Assembly (NCBI RefSeq): GCF_003336665.1 | Contig: NZ_QPIJ01000026.1 | Span: 1 to 39,935, forward strand | Direction: 5' to 3' | Length of the DNA stretch: 39,935 nt | DNA from: Vreelandella rituensis | GTDB lineage: Bacteria > Pseudomonadota > Gammaproteobacteria > Pseudomonadales > Halomonadaceae | Program-made: the position numbers and the translations under genes | Shown here: in pieces, positions 1 through 7,794 of the stretch | How positions within the stretch are numbered: the stretch's first letter is position 1 | Layout: the number at the start of each line of letters is the position of its first letter | Notes under the pieces: generated by a model | Database searches by the model: none | What the model saw: the letters and a program-made list of their open reading frames with translations, nothing else | What the model was told of the DNA's origin: nothing

Positions 1-115
1 CCACCTCCGAGCAAGGTGAACAACAATCGCGGCGGCTACGCCGCCGATAGCGGCCTTCCCTGGCCGAGCCGGCTTGACTCGAAGCTAAAGCAACCGAGAT
101 TGCGCCGGGGTTGGT

Positions 116-463
116 TCAACACAGGGCGGCACGTCGCTCAGGACGGTTGCCCATCTTGCCAAGTCGCGCTTGTAGCTTGGAAAGCCTGTCCTTTTCGCTT
201 GTCGCGGCGGCGTCCAGAACCGTGTGGGCCCAGCCGGGTAGATCGGGGGCGAGGCGGTAATATACCCACTGCCCTTCGCGTTCATCGAGCAATAGCCCGC
301 AGTTACGCAACTGCGCAAGATGCCGCGATACCTTAGGCTGGGATTCCTGCAGCACATGGGTCATTTCACAGACGCAAAGCTGTTCTTCGTGACGAATCAA
401 CAAAGTCAGCATCAAGCGAGTTTCGTCGCTCAGACATTTAAAAAAACGAAAGGTGGTTACCAC
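116..463 (-). CDS. arsR: ArsR-family metalloregulator
   Basis: A 115-residue winged-helix repressor of the ArsR/SmtB family. Such proteins bind operator DNA as dimers and release it on binding As(III) or another soft metal. The sequence opens with the family-typical FFKCLSDETRL and carries CVC (Cys30, Cys32) at the position of the ArsR As(III)-binding pair, followed by the recognition-helix region SQPKVSRHLAQLR. The start is GTG at 463, with a GGAG about 10 bases upstream. It lies downstream of, and on the same strand as, the ACR3-like exporter, which supports an arsenic role. Three 25-bp repeats sit just upstream. The family is certain; the inducer is inferred from the motif and neighbour. 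Confidence 0.9.
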   Translation of the reverse strand: MVTTFRFFKCLSDETRLMLTLLIRHEEQLCVCEMTHVLQESQPKVSRHLAQLRNCGLLLDEREGQWVYYRLAPDLPGWAHTVLDAAATSEKDRLSKLQARLGKMGNRPERRAALC

Positions 464-529
464 GCGGAGGGTTCTCCTGCCTCATCAAGGGCCAACAGCC
501 AGAAACAATAATCTACGCGAAGCGGGCAT

Positions 530-604
530 GGCTCGGTAGTCACTTGACCGTTTCTATCGTTAGTCATTTGAAAGTTATTTATCGATAGTCATTTGAAATT
601 TATT
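530..604. repeat. Three 25-bp direct repeats between exporter and arsR
   Basis: Three adjacent 25-bp units at 530-554, 555-579 and 580-604. Each carries TAGTCAYTTGA (537, 561, 586). The second and third units are nearly identical; the first is more diverged. The array ends immediately before the exporter stop codon and lies upstream of arsR, so it could be an ArsR operator or a neutral minisatellite. It is not the usual inverted-repeat ArsR site. Confidence 0.75.
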
Positions 605-605
605 T

Positions 606-1583
606 TCAGGGATTCGGAAACAGCTTTTTCGGCACCCAATAAAGGTATCCCACCATGCCGAGCAACTCGACCAACGATTGAAACACCACCACGATCACGG
701 CCATTTCGAAACCCGCGGGCAAGGCCAAGGCGATGGGTAACACCACGAAGGAATTGCGCGTCCCCAAGCTGAACGCCAGCACTCGTCCCTGCGCGACAGG
801 CAAGCGGAAAAGCCACGCCAACCCCCTCGCAAGTAGCCCGGCGCCCAGCAAGAAGAGGCCAAAAACCAGCGCCAAGCGAGGTAGCTGTGTCACTGCTTCC
901 AGGACAGTACTCACCTGAGTCAAGGCGATGATTCCCACCACCACCCCCAGCAGCGGCACCGGCAGCCAGCCCAGCCGTGCCAGCCATTTTGCTCGTTCAG
1001 CGCTTCGTTCAGAGTGTCGTCCAGCCGCCGCCCAGCGCTGCGTCAAGAACGCCAACCCCAGGGGCACCAGGATCACTAGCGCAAACGCTTGAAAGCTATC
1101 TCCCAGGGCGACGTCCAACGCACTATCACTCCCGACTAACCATCCCAGGTAAAACGGTAGCAACATCAGCTGAAGCAGAAGGCTCAGGGGAGCGAAGGCA
1201 ATCGCATGCCGGGCATCTCCTCCGCCCAACTGGCTGAACGTGATGAACCAATCGGTGCAAGGCACCAGCAATACCAACCCCACACCGAGGCGCAAGGCGG
1301 GGTCGTCCGGTACCAGCCACAAAAGTATCGCAACCCCCAATGGCAGGCACACAAAATTGCCCATTAGAGCGGCCGCGAAAAAATTGCGGTCCCTGAAGGC
1401 AGCGGCCAATCGAATCAAGGGAATCTGGCTAAAAGTGGCGTAGAGCAAGGCAGCCAGCAACGGCCATAACAAGGCGTCGAAAGCGTCAGGCACATGATAG
1501 ACAGCACCAAAAGACAACCCGACAGCAATGGCGAGAAGATAAACGATAACTTGGTAACGTTCGAGAAGTGCCAGGGGCATCAC
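606..1583 (-). CDS. Arsenite exporter, ACR3/BASS-type membrane protein
   Basis: A 325-residue polytopic inner-membrane protein with about ten hydrophobic segments. It resembles the bile-acid/arsenite (BASS) transporter fold used by ACR3 arsenite exporters. The motif VPCTDWFITFSQLGGGD places a cysteine (Cys109) in a membrane segment, like the conserved thiolate of ACR3 proteins. The start is either GTG (1583) or the adjacent ATG (1580), and no strong ribosome site is visible. The product would extrude As(III), possibly Sb(III). arsR lies 142 bp downstream on the same strand. No arsenate reductase is seen in the window. Other BASS substrates cannot be excluded from sequence alone. Confidence 0.82.
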   Translation of the reverse strand: MMPLALLERYQVIVYLLAIAVGLSFGAVYHVPDAFDALLWPLLAALLYATFSQIPLIRLAAAFRDRNFFAAALMGNFVCLPLGVAILLWLVPDDPALRLGVGLVLLVPCTDWFITFSQLGGGDARHAIAFAPLSLLLQLMLLPFYLGWLVGSDSALDVALGDSFQAFALVILVPLGLAFLTQRWAAAGRHSERSAERAKWLARLGWLPVPLLGVVVGIIALTQVSTVLEAVTQLPRLALVFGLFLLGAGLLARGLAWLFRLPVAQGRVLAFSLGTRNSFVVLPIALALPAGFEMAVIVVVFQSLVELLGMVGYLYWVPKKLFPNP

Positions 1584-1627
1584 ATCAGAAAAGCGGGGTT
1601 ATCACGGAAGGGACATGCATTTCACGT

Positions 1628-1703
1628 TGGCTCCTCGAGCAGGACTCGAACCTGCGACCCAATGATTAACAGTCATTTGCTCTACCAACTGAGCTATCGA
1701 GGA
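1628..1703 (-). tRNA. tRNA-Asn (GTT)
   Basis: A 76-nt cloverleaf with encoded CCA and anticodon GTT in the loop CTGTTAA. The acceptor stem is TCCTCGA/TCGAGGA. It is the last of three tandem tRNA-Asn genes transcribed from the promoter near 1966-1993. Confidence 0.97.
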
Positions 1704-1760
1704 ATCATGCTGACGTGAACTGAACTTGCAATGACGCGACTTACAGAGAGATACGGTGTT

Positions 1761-1836
1761 TGGCTCCTCGAGCAGGACTCGAACCTGCGACCCAATGATT
1801 AACAGTCATTTGCTCTACCAACTGAGCTATCGAGGA
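1761..1836 (-). tRNA. tRNA-Asn (GTT)
   Basis: The middle copy of the tandem tRNA-Asn array, 76 nt including CCA. It is identical in sequence to the 1628-1703 copy, including the T-A pair in the acceptor stem. Confidence 0.97.
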
Positions 1837-1868
1837 ACAATGATACCCGCATTATGTGCTATTGAAAC

Positions 1869-1944
1869 TGGCTCCCCGAGCAGGACTCGAACCTGCGACC
1901 CAATGATTAACAGTCATTTGCTCTACCAACTGAGCTATCGGGGA
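1869..1944 (-). tRNA. tRNA-Asn (GTT)
   Basis: The promoter-proximal copy of the array, 76 nt including CCA. Its acceptor stem is TCCCCGA/TCGGGGA. It differs from the other two copies by a compensated pair change (T-A to C-G), so the stem is preserved. Confidence 0.97.
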
Positions 1945-1965
1945 TCTGCCTTAAGCACGGTGCGT

Positions 1966-1993
1966 AGTATACGTATTGTAGCCTGAGGGTCAA
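1966..1993 (-). promoter_or_regulatory. Sigma-70 promoter of the tRNA-Asn array
   Basis: Read on the minus strand there is a -35 TTGACC (1988-1993), a 16-bp spacer, and a -10 TATACT (1966-1971). A GC-rich discriminator, ACGCACCG, follows. This arrangement is typical of stringently controlled stable-RNA promoters. The first tRNA begins 21 bp downstream of the -10. Confidence 0.75.
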
Positions 1994-2159
1994 GCCTGAT
2001 TGACCTCGAATGCTGGCCCCCTATCGCCCCTGTCCGTATAATAACGGATCTCCATATCAGTGGCCAAACCAAGCCACCCGAATCCTGGTTGACGGCCTGC
2101 TGCCAAAAGCAGGCAAATTCATCATTCGTCCCCCGACGATCCACAGACGACAGGTACCG

Positions 2160-3503
2160 ATGGCGAAGAAGCTCTTCATCAAAACGCACGGCTGCCAAAT
2201 GAACGAGTACGATTCCTCCCGTATGGCGGATCTGCTCGGCGTATCGCATCAGCTTGAGTTGACCGATAACGAGCGCGAAGCCGATGTCATTCTGCTGAAC
2301 ACATGCTCGATTCGTGAAAAAGCTCAGGAAAAGGTTTTTCACCAACTGGGGCGCTGGAAAAAGCTCAAGGACGCCAATCCGGATCTAGTAATCGGTGTGG
2401 GCGGCTGCGTGGCCAGCCAGGAAGGCGAGGCACTGCGCAAGCGTGCCCCTCACGTGGACATGGTCTTCGGCCCGCAAACCCTGCACCGAGTGCCTTCCAT
2501 GCTCGACGCTCGGCGCAACAATCAAATCGCCGCTGTGGATGTCACCTTCCCCGAAATCGAAAAATTCGACCATTTGCCCAAGCCCTCTTCCGATGGGGCC
2601 ACGGCATTCGTCTCGGTGATGGAAGGCTGTTCCAAGTATTGCACCTTCTGCGTGGTGCCCTATACCCGCGGCGAAGAAGTCTCGCGTCCCTTTGAAGCAG
2701 TCATGGATGAAATCATTCACCTGGCCGACCAGGGCGTGCGCGAGATCAATCTCCTCGGCCAGAACGTGAATGCCTATTGTGGCGAGAATCTTGTCGGTGA
2801 TGAAATCGATCTTGCCGAACTGATCGGGTGCGTCGCCGCCGTCGATGGCATCGACCGGGTACGCTTCACCACCTCCCATCCGGTGGAATTCACCGACAGC
2901 TTGATAGACGCTTATGGCGAGATCCCCGAACTGGTCAGCCACTTGCATCTACCGGTGCAATCCGGCTCCGACCGTATCCTGAGCGCGATGAAACGCGGCC
3001 ACACTGCTGAAGAGTACATCGACAAGATGGAGCGTATCCGCGAGCAGCGTCCGGATATCAGCTTTTCGTCGGACTTCATCATCGGCTTCCCCGGAGAAAC
3101 CGAAGAGGATTTCGAAGCGACCATGGATCTGATTCATCGTATCGGTTTCGATCACTCCTTCAGCTTCGTGTATTCCGCACGCCCCGGCACCCCGGCCGCG
3201 GCATTGCCGGACGAGACCCCGGAAAGTGTCAAGAAGCAGCGACTGGCGATTCTGCAGGACCGCATTATTCAGCAAAGCATGCAGATAAGCCGGCGCATGG
3301 TGGGTAGCATTCAGCGCGTACTGGTGAGCGGCTTTTCTCCACGCGATCCGGGGCAGCTTTCCGGACGCACGGAAAACAACCGCGTGGTCAATTTTCGCGC
3401 CGCCAATCCGACCGAACTGATCGGTTATTTTGTCGATGTGGAAATTACCGAGGCATTGCCCAACTCATTGCGGGGGGAGCTTGCCTCTCCTGAGCGCTAT
3501 TGA
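2160..3503 (+). CDS. miaB: tRNA-2-methylthio-N6-dimethylallyladenosine synthase MiaB
   Basis: A radical-SAM methylthiotransferase that adds the methylthio group to i6A37 of tRNAs reading UNN codons. From the ATG at 2160 the protein is 447 residues, close to the family length. An upstream in-frame start at 2010 would add 50 unconserved residues and is rejected. The N-terminal MTTase domain has Cys12, Cys49 and Cys83 for one 4Fe-4S cluster. The radical-SAM motif is Cys157, Cys161, Cys164 (GCSKYCTFC). The C-terminal ~70 residues fit a TRAM RNA-binding domain. It is the first gene of the miaB-phoH-ybeY-corC-lnt series, the standard gammaproteobacterial order. Confidence 0.97.
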   Translation: MAKKLFIKTHGCQMNEYDSSRMADLLGVSHQLELTDNEREADVILLNTCSIREKAQEKVFHQLGRWKKLKDANPDLVIGVGGCVASQEGEALRKRAPHVDMVFGPQTLHRVPSMLDARRNNQIAAVDVTFPEIEKFDHLPKPSSDGATAFVSVMEGCSKYCTFCVVPYTRGEEVSRPFEAVMDEIIHLADQGVREINLLGQNVNAYCGENLVGDEIDLAELIGCVAAVDGIDRVRFTTSHPVEFTDSLIDAYGEIPELVSHLHLPVQSGSDRILSAMKRGHTAEEYIDKMERIREQRPDISFSSDFIIGFPGETEEDFEATMDLIHRIGFDHSFSFVYSARPGTPAAALPDETPESVKKQRLAILQDRIIQQSMQISRRMVGSIQRVLVSGFSPRDPGQLSGRTENNRVVNFRAANPTELIGYFVDVEITEALPNSLRGELASPERY

Positions 3504-3517
3504 TCGATCAGCATGAT

Positions 3518-3539
3518 TGCCCCGGCACCCGCCGGGGCA
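3518..3539 (+). terminator. GC-rich hairpin after miaB
   Basis: A perfect 9-bp stem (TGCCCCGGC/GCCGGGGCA) with a 4-nt loop. It starts 14 bp after the miaB stop. No T-run follows, so it is more likely an attenuator or mRNA-stabilising hairpin than a full terminator. Confidence 0.5.
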
Positions 3540-3582
3540 GTAAGCTGAGCGTCACATACACCAACTTACGGGTTTCCTTGTC

Positions 3583-4665
3583 TTGAGCCAGCCATCTACC
3601 CAGGCCAACCGCATTATTACCCTAAGCCTTGAGCCCAACGATCCCCAGCGCCTTGCCGGGCTGTGCGGCCAACAGGACGAGCATCTCAAGCTTATTGAAA
3701 GCCGCTTGAATGTCACCCTACGCAACCGCGGCAATATCTTTCAGCTGGCGGGTCCCGCCAATCGCATCAAGGCTGCGGCCAACGTCCTTGAGCACCTCTA
3801 TCGCGAAACGGGCGCCGAAGAGCTTTCGCCCGACACCGTCCACCTGTTTTTACAGGAGTCCGGGCTTGAAGCTCTGGGGGATGAAGAGTCCCCCGAAGAT
3901 AGCGATGAAGTGGTATTGCGTACCCCACGGACCATGATCAAGCCGCGCGGCCTCAATCAGCAACGTTACGTGCAAAGTGTCCGAGCTCACGACATCAATT
4001 TCGGTATTGGGCCAGCGGGCACCGGCAAGACCTACCTGGCCGTTGCCGCGGCGGTGGAGTCTCTCAATCAGCAGGAAGTGCGGCGTATTCTTCTGGTTCG
4101 CCCGGCGGTCGAAGCCGGCGAAAAACTGGGCTTTCTGCCCGGCGATCTGGCCCAGAAGATCGATCCCTACCTGCGCCCGCTGTATGACGCCCTATATGAA
4201 ATGATCGGCTTTGAGCAGGTCGCCAAGCTCATCGAACGGCAAATTATCGAGATTGCTCCCCTTGCTTATATGCGCGGGCGCACGCTCAACAACGCCTTTA
4301 TCATTCTGGATGAGAGTCAGAACACCACTCCCGAACAGATGAAGATGTTTCTGACACGGATCGGTTTCGGCTCCACAGCGGTGATCACCGGCGATGTCAC
4401 CCAGGTCGACCTGCCGCGTGGCCAGCGTTCGGGACTCATTCAAGTGCTGGATGTGCTCAAGGACACGCCGGGAATCGGGGTGACGCATTTTGCCGCCAAG
4501 GATGTGGTACGTCATCCTCTGGTGCAACGCATCATCGAAGCCTACGATATGTTCGAATCCCAGCAGGAAGTCGAAGAACGTGCCCGTGACGATGCTCGTC
4601 GAGAAGAGCGTGAAGCACGGCTCCAGGCGCGTGATAACAGACAGTCCGGAGCTTCTCGCGAATGA
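3583..4665 (+). CDS. ybeZ: PhoH-like ATPase (YbeZ)
   Basis: A 360-residue PhoH-family P-loop ATPase, the YbeZ partner of the endoribonuclease YbeY in rRNA and ribosome maturation. A KH-like N-terminal segment (about 15-75) precedes the Walker A GPAGTGKT (143-150). Walker B, ILDESQNTT, lies around 241-249. The C-terminus is charged and coiled-coil-like (EERARDDARREEREARLQ). The start is a TTG at 3583, since no ATG is available near the conserved N-terminus; upstream alternatives cannot be excluded. The last four bases overlap the ybeY start (ATGA), which implies translational coupling. Confidence 0.95.
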   Translation: MSQPSTQANRIITLSLEPNDPQRLAGLCGQQDEHLKLIESRLNVTLRNRGNIFQLAGPANRIKAAANVLEHLYRETGAEELSPDTVHLFLQESGLEALGDEESPEDSDEVVLRTPRTMIKPRGLNQQRYVQSVRAHDINFGIGPAGTGKTYLAVAAAVESLNQQEVRRILLVRPAVEAGEKLGFLPGDLAQKIDPYLRPLYDALYEMIGFEQVAKLIERQIIEIAPLAYMRGRTLNNAFIILDESQNTTPEQMKMFLTRIGFGSTAVITGDVTQVDLPRGQRSGLIQVLDVLKDTPGIGVTHFAAKDVVRHPLVQRIIEAYDMFESQQEVEERARDDARREEREARLQARDNRQSGASRE

Positions 4666-5213
4666 GCGATATAGACCCAGGACGGAACGCGGCCCCAGTG
4701 GACCGCGAAATTGTGGTGGATCGTCAAATTGCTTGCGCCGAGCAATCACCTGCCTCGGCGCTGCCCACTGACGATCAGCTCACCCAATGGGTGAGCGCCG
4801 TGCTTGAGCGCCATCCCGATGAGCCACGCGGCGAGCTGACCATCCGTTTTGTCGAAGACGACGAGAGCCGTGAGCTTAATCACACCTATCGTGACCGGAA
4901 CAAACCCACCAACGTTCTCTCCTTTCTGTTTGAAAGCCCACCGGAAATTGATTTGCCGTTGCTTGGAGATCTGGTGATTTGCCCTGCCGTAGTCGATAGT
5001 GAAGCGAGTGAACAACACAAGACGCCGGTACATCATTACGCGCACATGGTGATTCATGGCACCTTGCATTTACTGGGCTACGATCATATTGAAGACGCCC
5101 AAGCCGAGGTCATGGAACAGCAGGAGCGCGATATTCTGGCTACGCTGGGAATTCCAGACCCTTATAGCACCGAGGATGGCGGGAGCTTCCCTCCTGACGA
5201 TCCAGGGCACTGA
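4662..5213 (+). CDS. ybeY: Endoribonuclease YbeY (rRNA maturation factor)
   Basis: A single-strand-specific metallo-endoribonuclease needed for 16S rRNA 3'-end processing and 70S quality control. The zinc-binding signature HGTLHLLGYDH occupies residues 132-142 (His132, His136, His142). The conserved RDRNKPTNVLSF segment lies at about 77-88. At 183 residues it is longer than the ~155-residue E. coli protein, owing to ~25 extra N-terminal residues and an acidic tail. It overlaps phoH by 4 bp. YbeY and YbeZ are known to act together, so the coupling is meaningful. Confidence 0.96.
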   Translation: MSDIDPGRNAAPVDREIVVDRQIACAEQSPASALPTDDQLTQWVSAVLERHPDEPRGELTIRFVEDDESRELNHTYRDRNKPTNVLSFLFESPPEIDLPLLGDLVICPAVVDSEASEQHKTPVHHYAHMVIHGTLHLLGYDHIEDAQAEVMEQQERDILATLGIPDPYSTEDGGSFPPDDPGH

Positions 5214-5278
5214 GAGCGTATTCCAGCTCTCCAGCCCATGACTCGCACGCCCGCAGACAAAGACAAGAGAACCGACGC

Positions 5279-6151
5279 ATGAGCGAAGACCGATCGAGCA
5301 ATTTAACGCAAAAATCCTGGCTCGAAAAATTCTTTGGCGCCCTTACCGGAGACAACGAAGAACCCAGTTCTCGCGATGAGCTGATGGAGTTTCTTCGCCA
5401 CACCGCCAGTCGGTTGAAGCTCGACCAGGACGCCATGATGATCATCGAGGGCGCCCTGCAGATCAGCGACCAACAGGTGCGTGAGATTCTGATACCCCGC
5501 TCACAGGTCAATGCCATCACCTTGGATCAAACCAGCGATGGCTATCTTCCGCTAATCCATGAAACCGGGCATTCACGTTACCCGGTTATCGGTGAAAACC
5601 TTGATGACATCAAAGGGATTCTGCTGGTCAAGGATCTCTTGCCGTTACTTTCCCAGACGCAGGAACAGCGCGATAACTTTCAGCTATCCGATGTGCTCCG
5701 TCCGGCCATGTTCATCCCTGAATCCAAGCGCCTGAACAGTTTGCTCAAGGAATTTCGTGACACGCATAACCACATGGCTATCGTGGTGGATGAGTACGGT
5801 GGGACTGCCGGCATCATCACCATCGAAGACATTCTGGAACAGATCGTGGGCGATATTGAAGATGAGCACGATATCGACGAAGAAGAGGATATTCGTGAAC
5901 TGGAGAACGGCCGCTACGCCATTCGTGCCCTGACCCCGATAGAAGATTTCAACGAACGTTTCGGCACCAATTTTTCCGATGATGAGTTCGATACCCTTGG
6001 CGGTCTGGTCATGCAGCAATTCGGTCACCTTCCCCGCCGTGACGAACATGCTTCCTTCGGTGGCTGGCACTTTACCGTTCTCAATGCCGACAACCGCCGA
6101 ATCCGGCTTCTCGAAGCTCAGCGTGATTCCCCCTCTCAACGCGAGGATTAA
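5279..6151 (+). CDS. corC: CorC/YbeX CBS-domain protein
   Basis: A 290-residue cytosolic protein of the CorC/HlyC family: an N-terminal region, paired CBS domains (about 70-190, containing ILIPRSQVNAITLD and VVDEYGGTAGIITIEDILEQIVGDIEDE), then a C-terminal CorC-HlyC domain (about 205-280). The family is linked to magnesium/cobalt handling, and YbeX to ribosome homeostasis. It lacks the DUF21 membrane domain, as expected for the YbeX type. It sits 65 bp after ybeY and 58 bp before lnt, in the usual operon order. Confidence 0.94.
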   Translation: MSEDRSSNLTQKSWLEKFFGALTGDNEEPSSRDELMEFLRHTASRLKLDQDAMMIIEGALQISDQQVREILIPRSQVNAITLDQTSDGYLPLIHETGHSRYPVIGENLDDIKGILLVKDLLPLLSQTQEQRDNFQLSDVLRPAMFIPESKRLNSLLKEFRDTHNHMAIVVDEYGGTAGIITIEDILEQIVGDIEDEHDIDEEEDIRELENGRYAIRALTPIEDFNERFGTNFSDDEFDTLGGLVMQQFGHLPRRDEHASFGGWHFTVLNADNRRIRLLEAQRDSPSQRED

Positions 6152-6209
6152 ACCTCTCGATGATCAGCTAACTCACCGCTTACCCACGTAACGTCTGGTA
6201 TGGAGGCAC

Positions 6210-7739
6210 ATGTCGCGCTCTGCTGCTTTTTTCACCTCGTCTGACTCCCGCGGCCTTAATCCCGGCCTTAGCCAAGTGCTCAACTACGTTGCAGCCTTGA
6301 TAGCCGGAGGCTTCACTACCCTGACCGCTTCGCCTTTCGAGCTGTGGTGGCTGGCGCCTGTCGCCGCCGGACTGATGCATGCAGGCGTGCATAGCCTCAC
6401 CCCCGGCCAGGCCGCCTTCAAGGGGTGGTTATATGGTGTGGCACTGTTTGGGTCCGGGGCATCCTGGGTCTATGTCTCGATCCATGATTACGGTTATACC
6501 GGGGTGCCGTTGGCGGTATTTCTCACCCTGCTCTTCGTGGGTTGTCTGGCCTTGTTCTTCGCGGCCACGTTCTGGTTGTATCGGCGCCTGACCCGCCCAC
6601 GTTGGGCGGTGCTATCTTTCGCTGGCGCCTGGGTACTAGGCGAGGTCCTGCGTACTTACCTGTTTACCGGCTTTCCCTGGTTACTGCTGGGCACTGGTCT
6701 CGTGGACTCTCCACTCGCCCCCTGGGCACCGGTAGGCGGTGTCTACCTGCTTTCTTTAATGGCCGCACTTAGCGGCGCCTTAGGCGTCGAACTGCTTCGG
6801 GCACGCTGGTGGGCGCTGGCACCCTTGGCAATAATATGGCTTGTACCTTTCGCCTTGCCCAGCCAGTGGACAACCCCTGGGCCCGAGCCCGTCCGTGTCG
6901 CCCTGCTGCAAGGCAACTTGCCTCAGTTGATCAAATGGACGCCGGAAGGCCAGCGTGTCGCCGCCAATACCTACAGTGATTTGACCCGCGACCTTGATGA
7001 CGACATCGACTTGGTACTATGGCCGGAAACCGCCTTACCCATGATGGAGACCCAGGCACGACCGGTACTCGAACGAGTACAGGCCAATCTTGCTCCCGAA
7101 ACGGCACTGGTAACCGGCATCGTACAGCGCACCGCAGAGGATCGTTATTACAACAGCATGATCGGCGTGGGCAATACGCAAGGCAGTTATCAGAAAGAGC
7201 ATCTTGTGCCTTTTGGTGAATACCTACCGTTGGAAAGCGTGCTGCGTGGTGCAATTGATTTCTTCAATCTGCCCATGTCGAGCTTCACTGCCGGCGATGC
7301 TGACCAGGCCCCCATGCAGGCTGCCGGGCTCAAACTGGGCAATGCGATCTGTTATGAAATCATTTATCCACAACTGGTTGCCAATCGCGCACGTGACAGT
7401 GACATACTGGTCACGGTTTCCAATGACACCTGGTTCGGCGCTTCCATCGGGCCACTCCAGCACTTGCAGATGGCCCGTTTGAGAGCCTTGGAAAACGGGC
7501 GTTACGTTATTCGTGCCACCAGTAACGGCATCACCGCCATTATCGACCCCCAAGGCAAACTTCTGTCACGGGCACCGCAGTTTGAAACCGCCGTCCTGGT
7601 CGGCGATGTTCATGCCATGCATGGCATGACGCCCTTCACGCGGCTGGGCAGTTGGCCAGCGTGGCTATTGGCCACTCTCATGATGATACCGGGCCTGGCC
7701 TTTTTCGAGAGCAAAAAGCTCGCCAAGCGCAAGAGCTGA
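6210..7739 (+). CDS. lnt: Apolipoprotein N-acyltransferase
   Basis: A 509-residue inner-membrane enzyme that performs the third step of lipoprotein maturation, acylating the N-terminal cysteine. About seven hydrophobic segments (20-220) precede a periplasmic carbon-nitrogen hydrolase domain. The catalytic triad is visible: Glu273 (LWPETALPM), Lys329 (YQKEHLVPFGEY) and Cys381 (NAICYEIIYP). A C-terminal hydrophobic anchor follows at about 480-500. The ATG at 6210 has a strong GGAGG 3 bases upstream. It is the last gene of the miaB operon and ends at a strong terminator. Confidence 0.97.
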   Translation: MSRSAAFFTSSDSRGLNPGLSQVLNYVAALIAGGFTTLTASPFELWWLAPVAAGLMHAGVHSLTPGQAAFKGWLYGVALFGSGASWVYVSIHDYGYTGVPLAVFLTLLFVGCLALFFAATFWLYRRLTRPRWAVLSFAGAWVLGEVLRTYLFTGFPWLLLGTGLVDSPLAPWAPVGGVYLLSLMAALSGALGVELLRARWWALAPLAIIWLVPFALPSQWTTPGPEPVRVALLQGNLPQLIKWTPEGQRVAANTYSDLTRDLDDDIDLVLWPETALPMMETQARPVLERVQANLAPETALVTGIVQRTAEDRYYNSMIGVGNTQGSYQKEHLVPFGEYLPLESVLRGAIDFFNLPMSSFTAGDADQAPMQAAGLKLGNAICYEIIYPQLVANRARDSDILVTVSNDTWFGASIGPLQHLQMARLRALENGRYVIRATSNGITAIIDPQGKLLSRAPQFETAVLVGDVHAMHGMTPFTRLGSWPAWLLATLMMIPGLAFFESKKLAKRKS

Positions 7740-7741
7740 AA

Positions 7742-7779
7742 AAAACAGAAAGGGCGATGAAAATCGCCCTTTCTGTTTT
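7742..7779. terminator. Bidirectional intrinsic terminator, lnt/phaC
   Basis: A perfect 17-bp inverted repeat with a GAAA tetraloop (7759-7762) and A/T-rich outer stem ends, so it carries a U-tract in both directions. It lies between the convergent lnt and phaC genes and would terminate both. Confidence 0.95.
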
Positions 7780-7794
7780 GCCAGAGTGGTATTT

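Noticed and set aside
1..115. Gene at the left edge
   Set aside because: Open frames exist, but none has a recognisable product; only a small GC hairpin (CGGCGGC/GCCGCCG, about 31-47) is visible.
2010..2159. 50-residue N-terminal extension of MiaB
   Set aside because: MiaB homology begins at the ATG at 2160; the extension is not conserved-looking.
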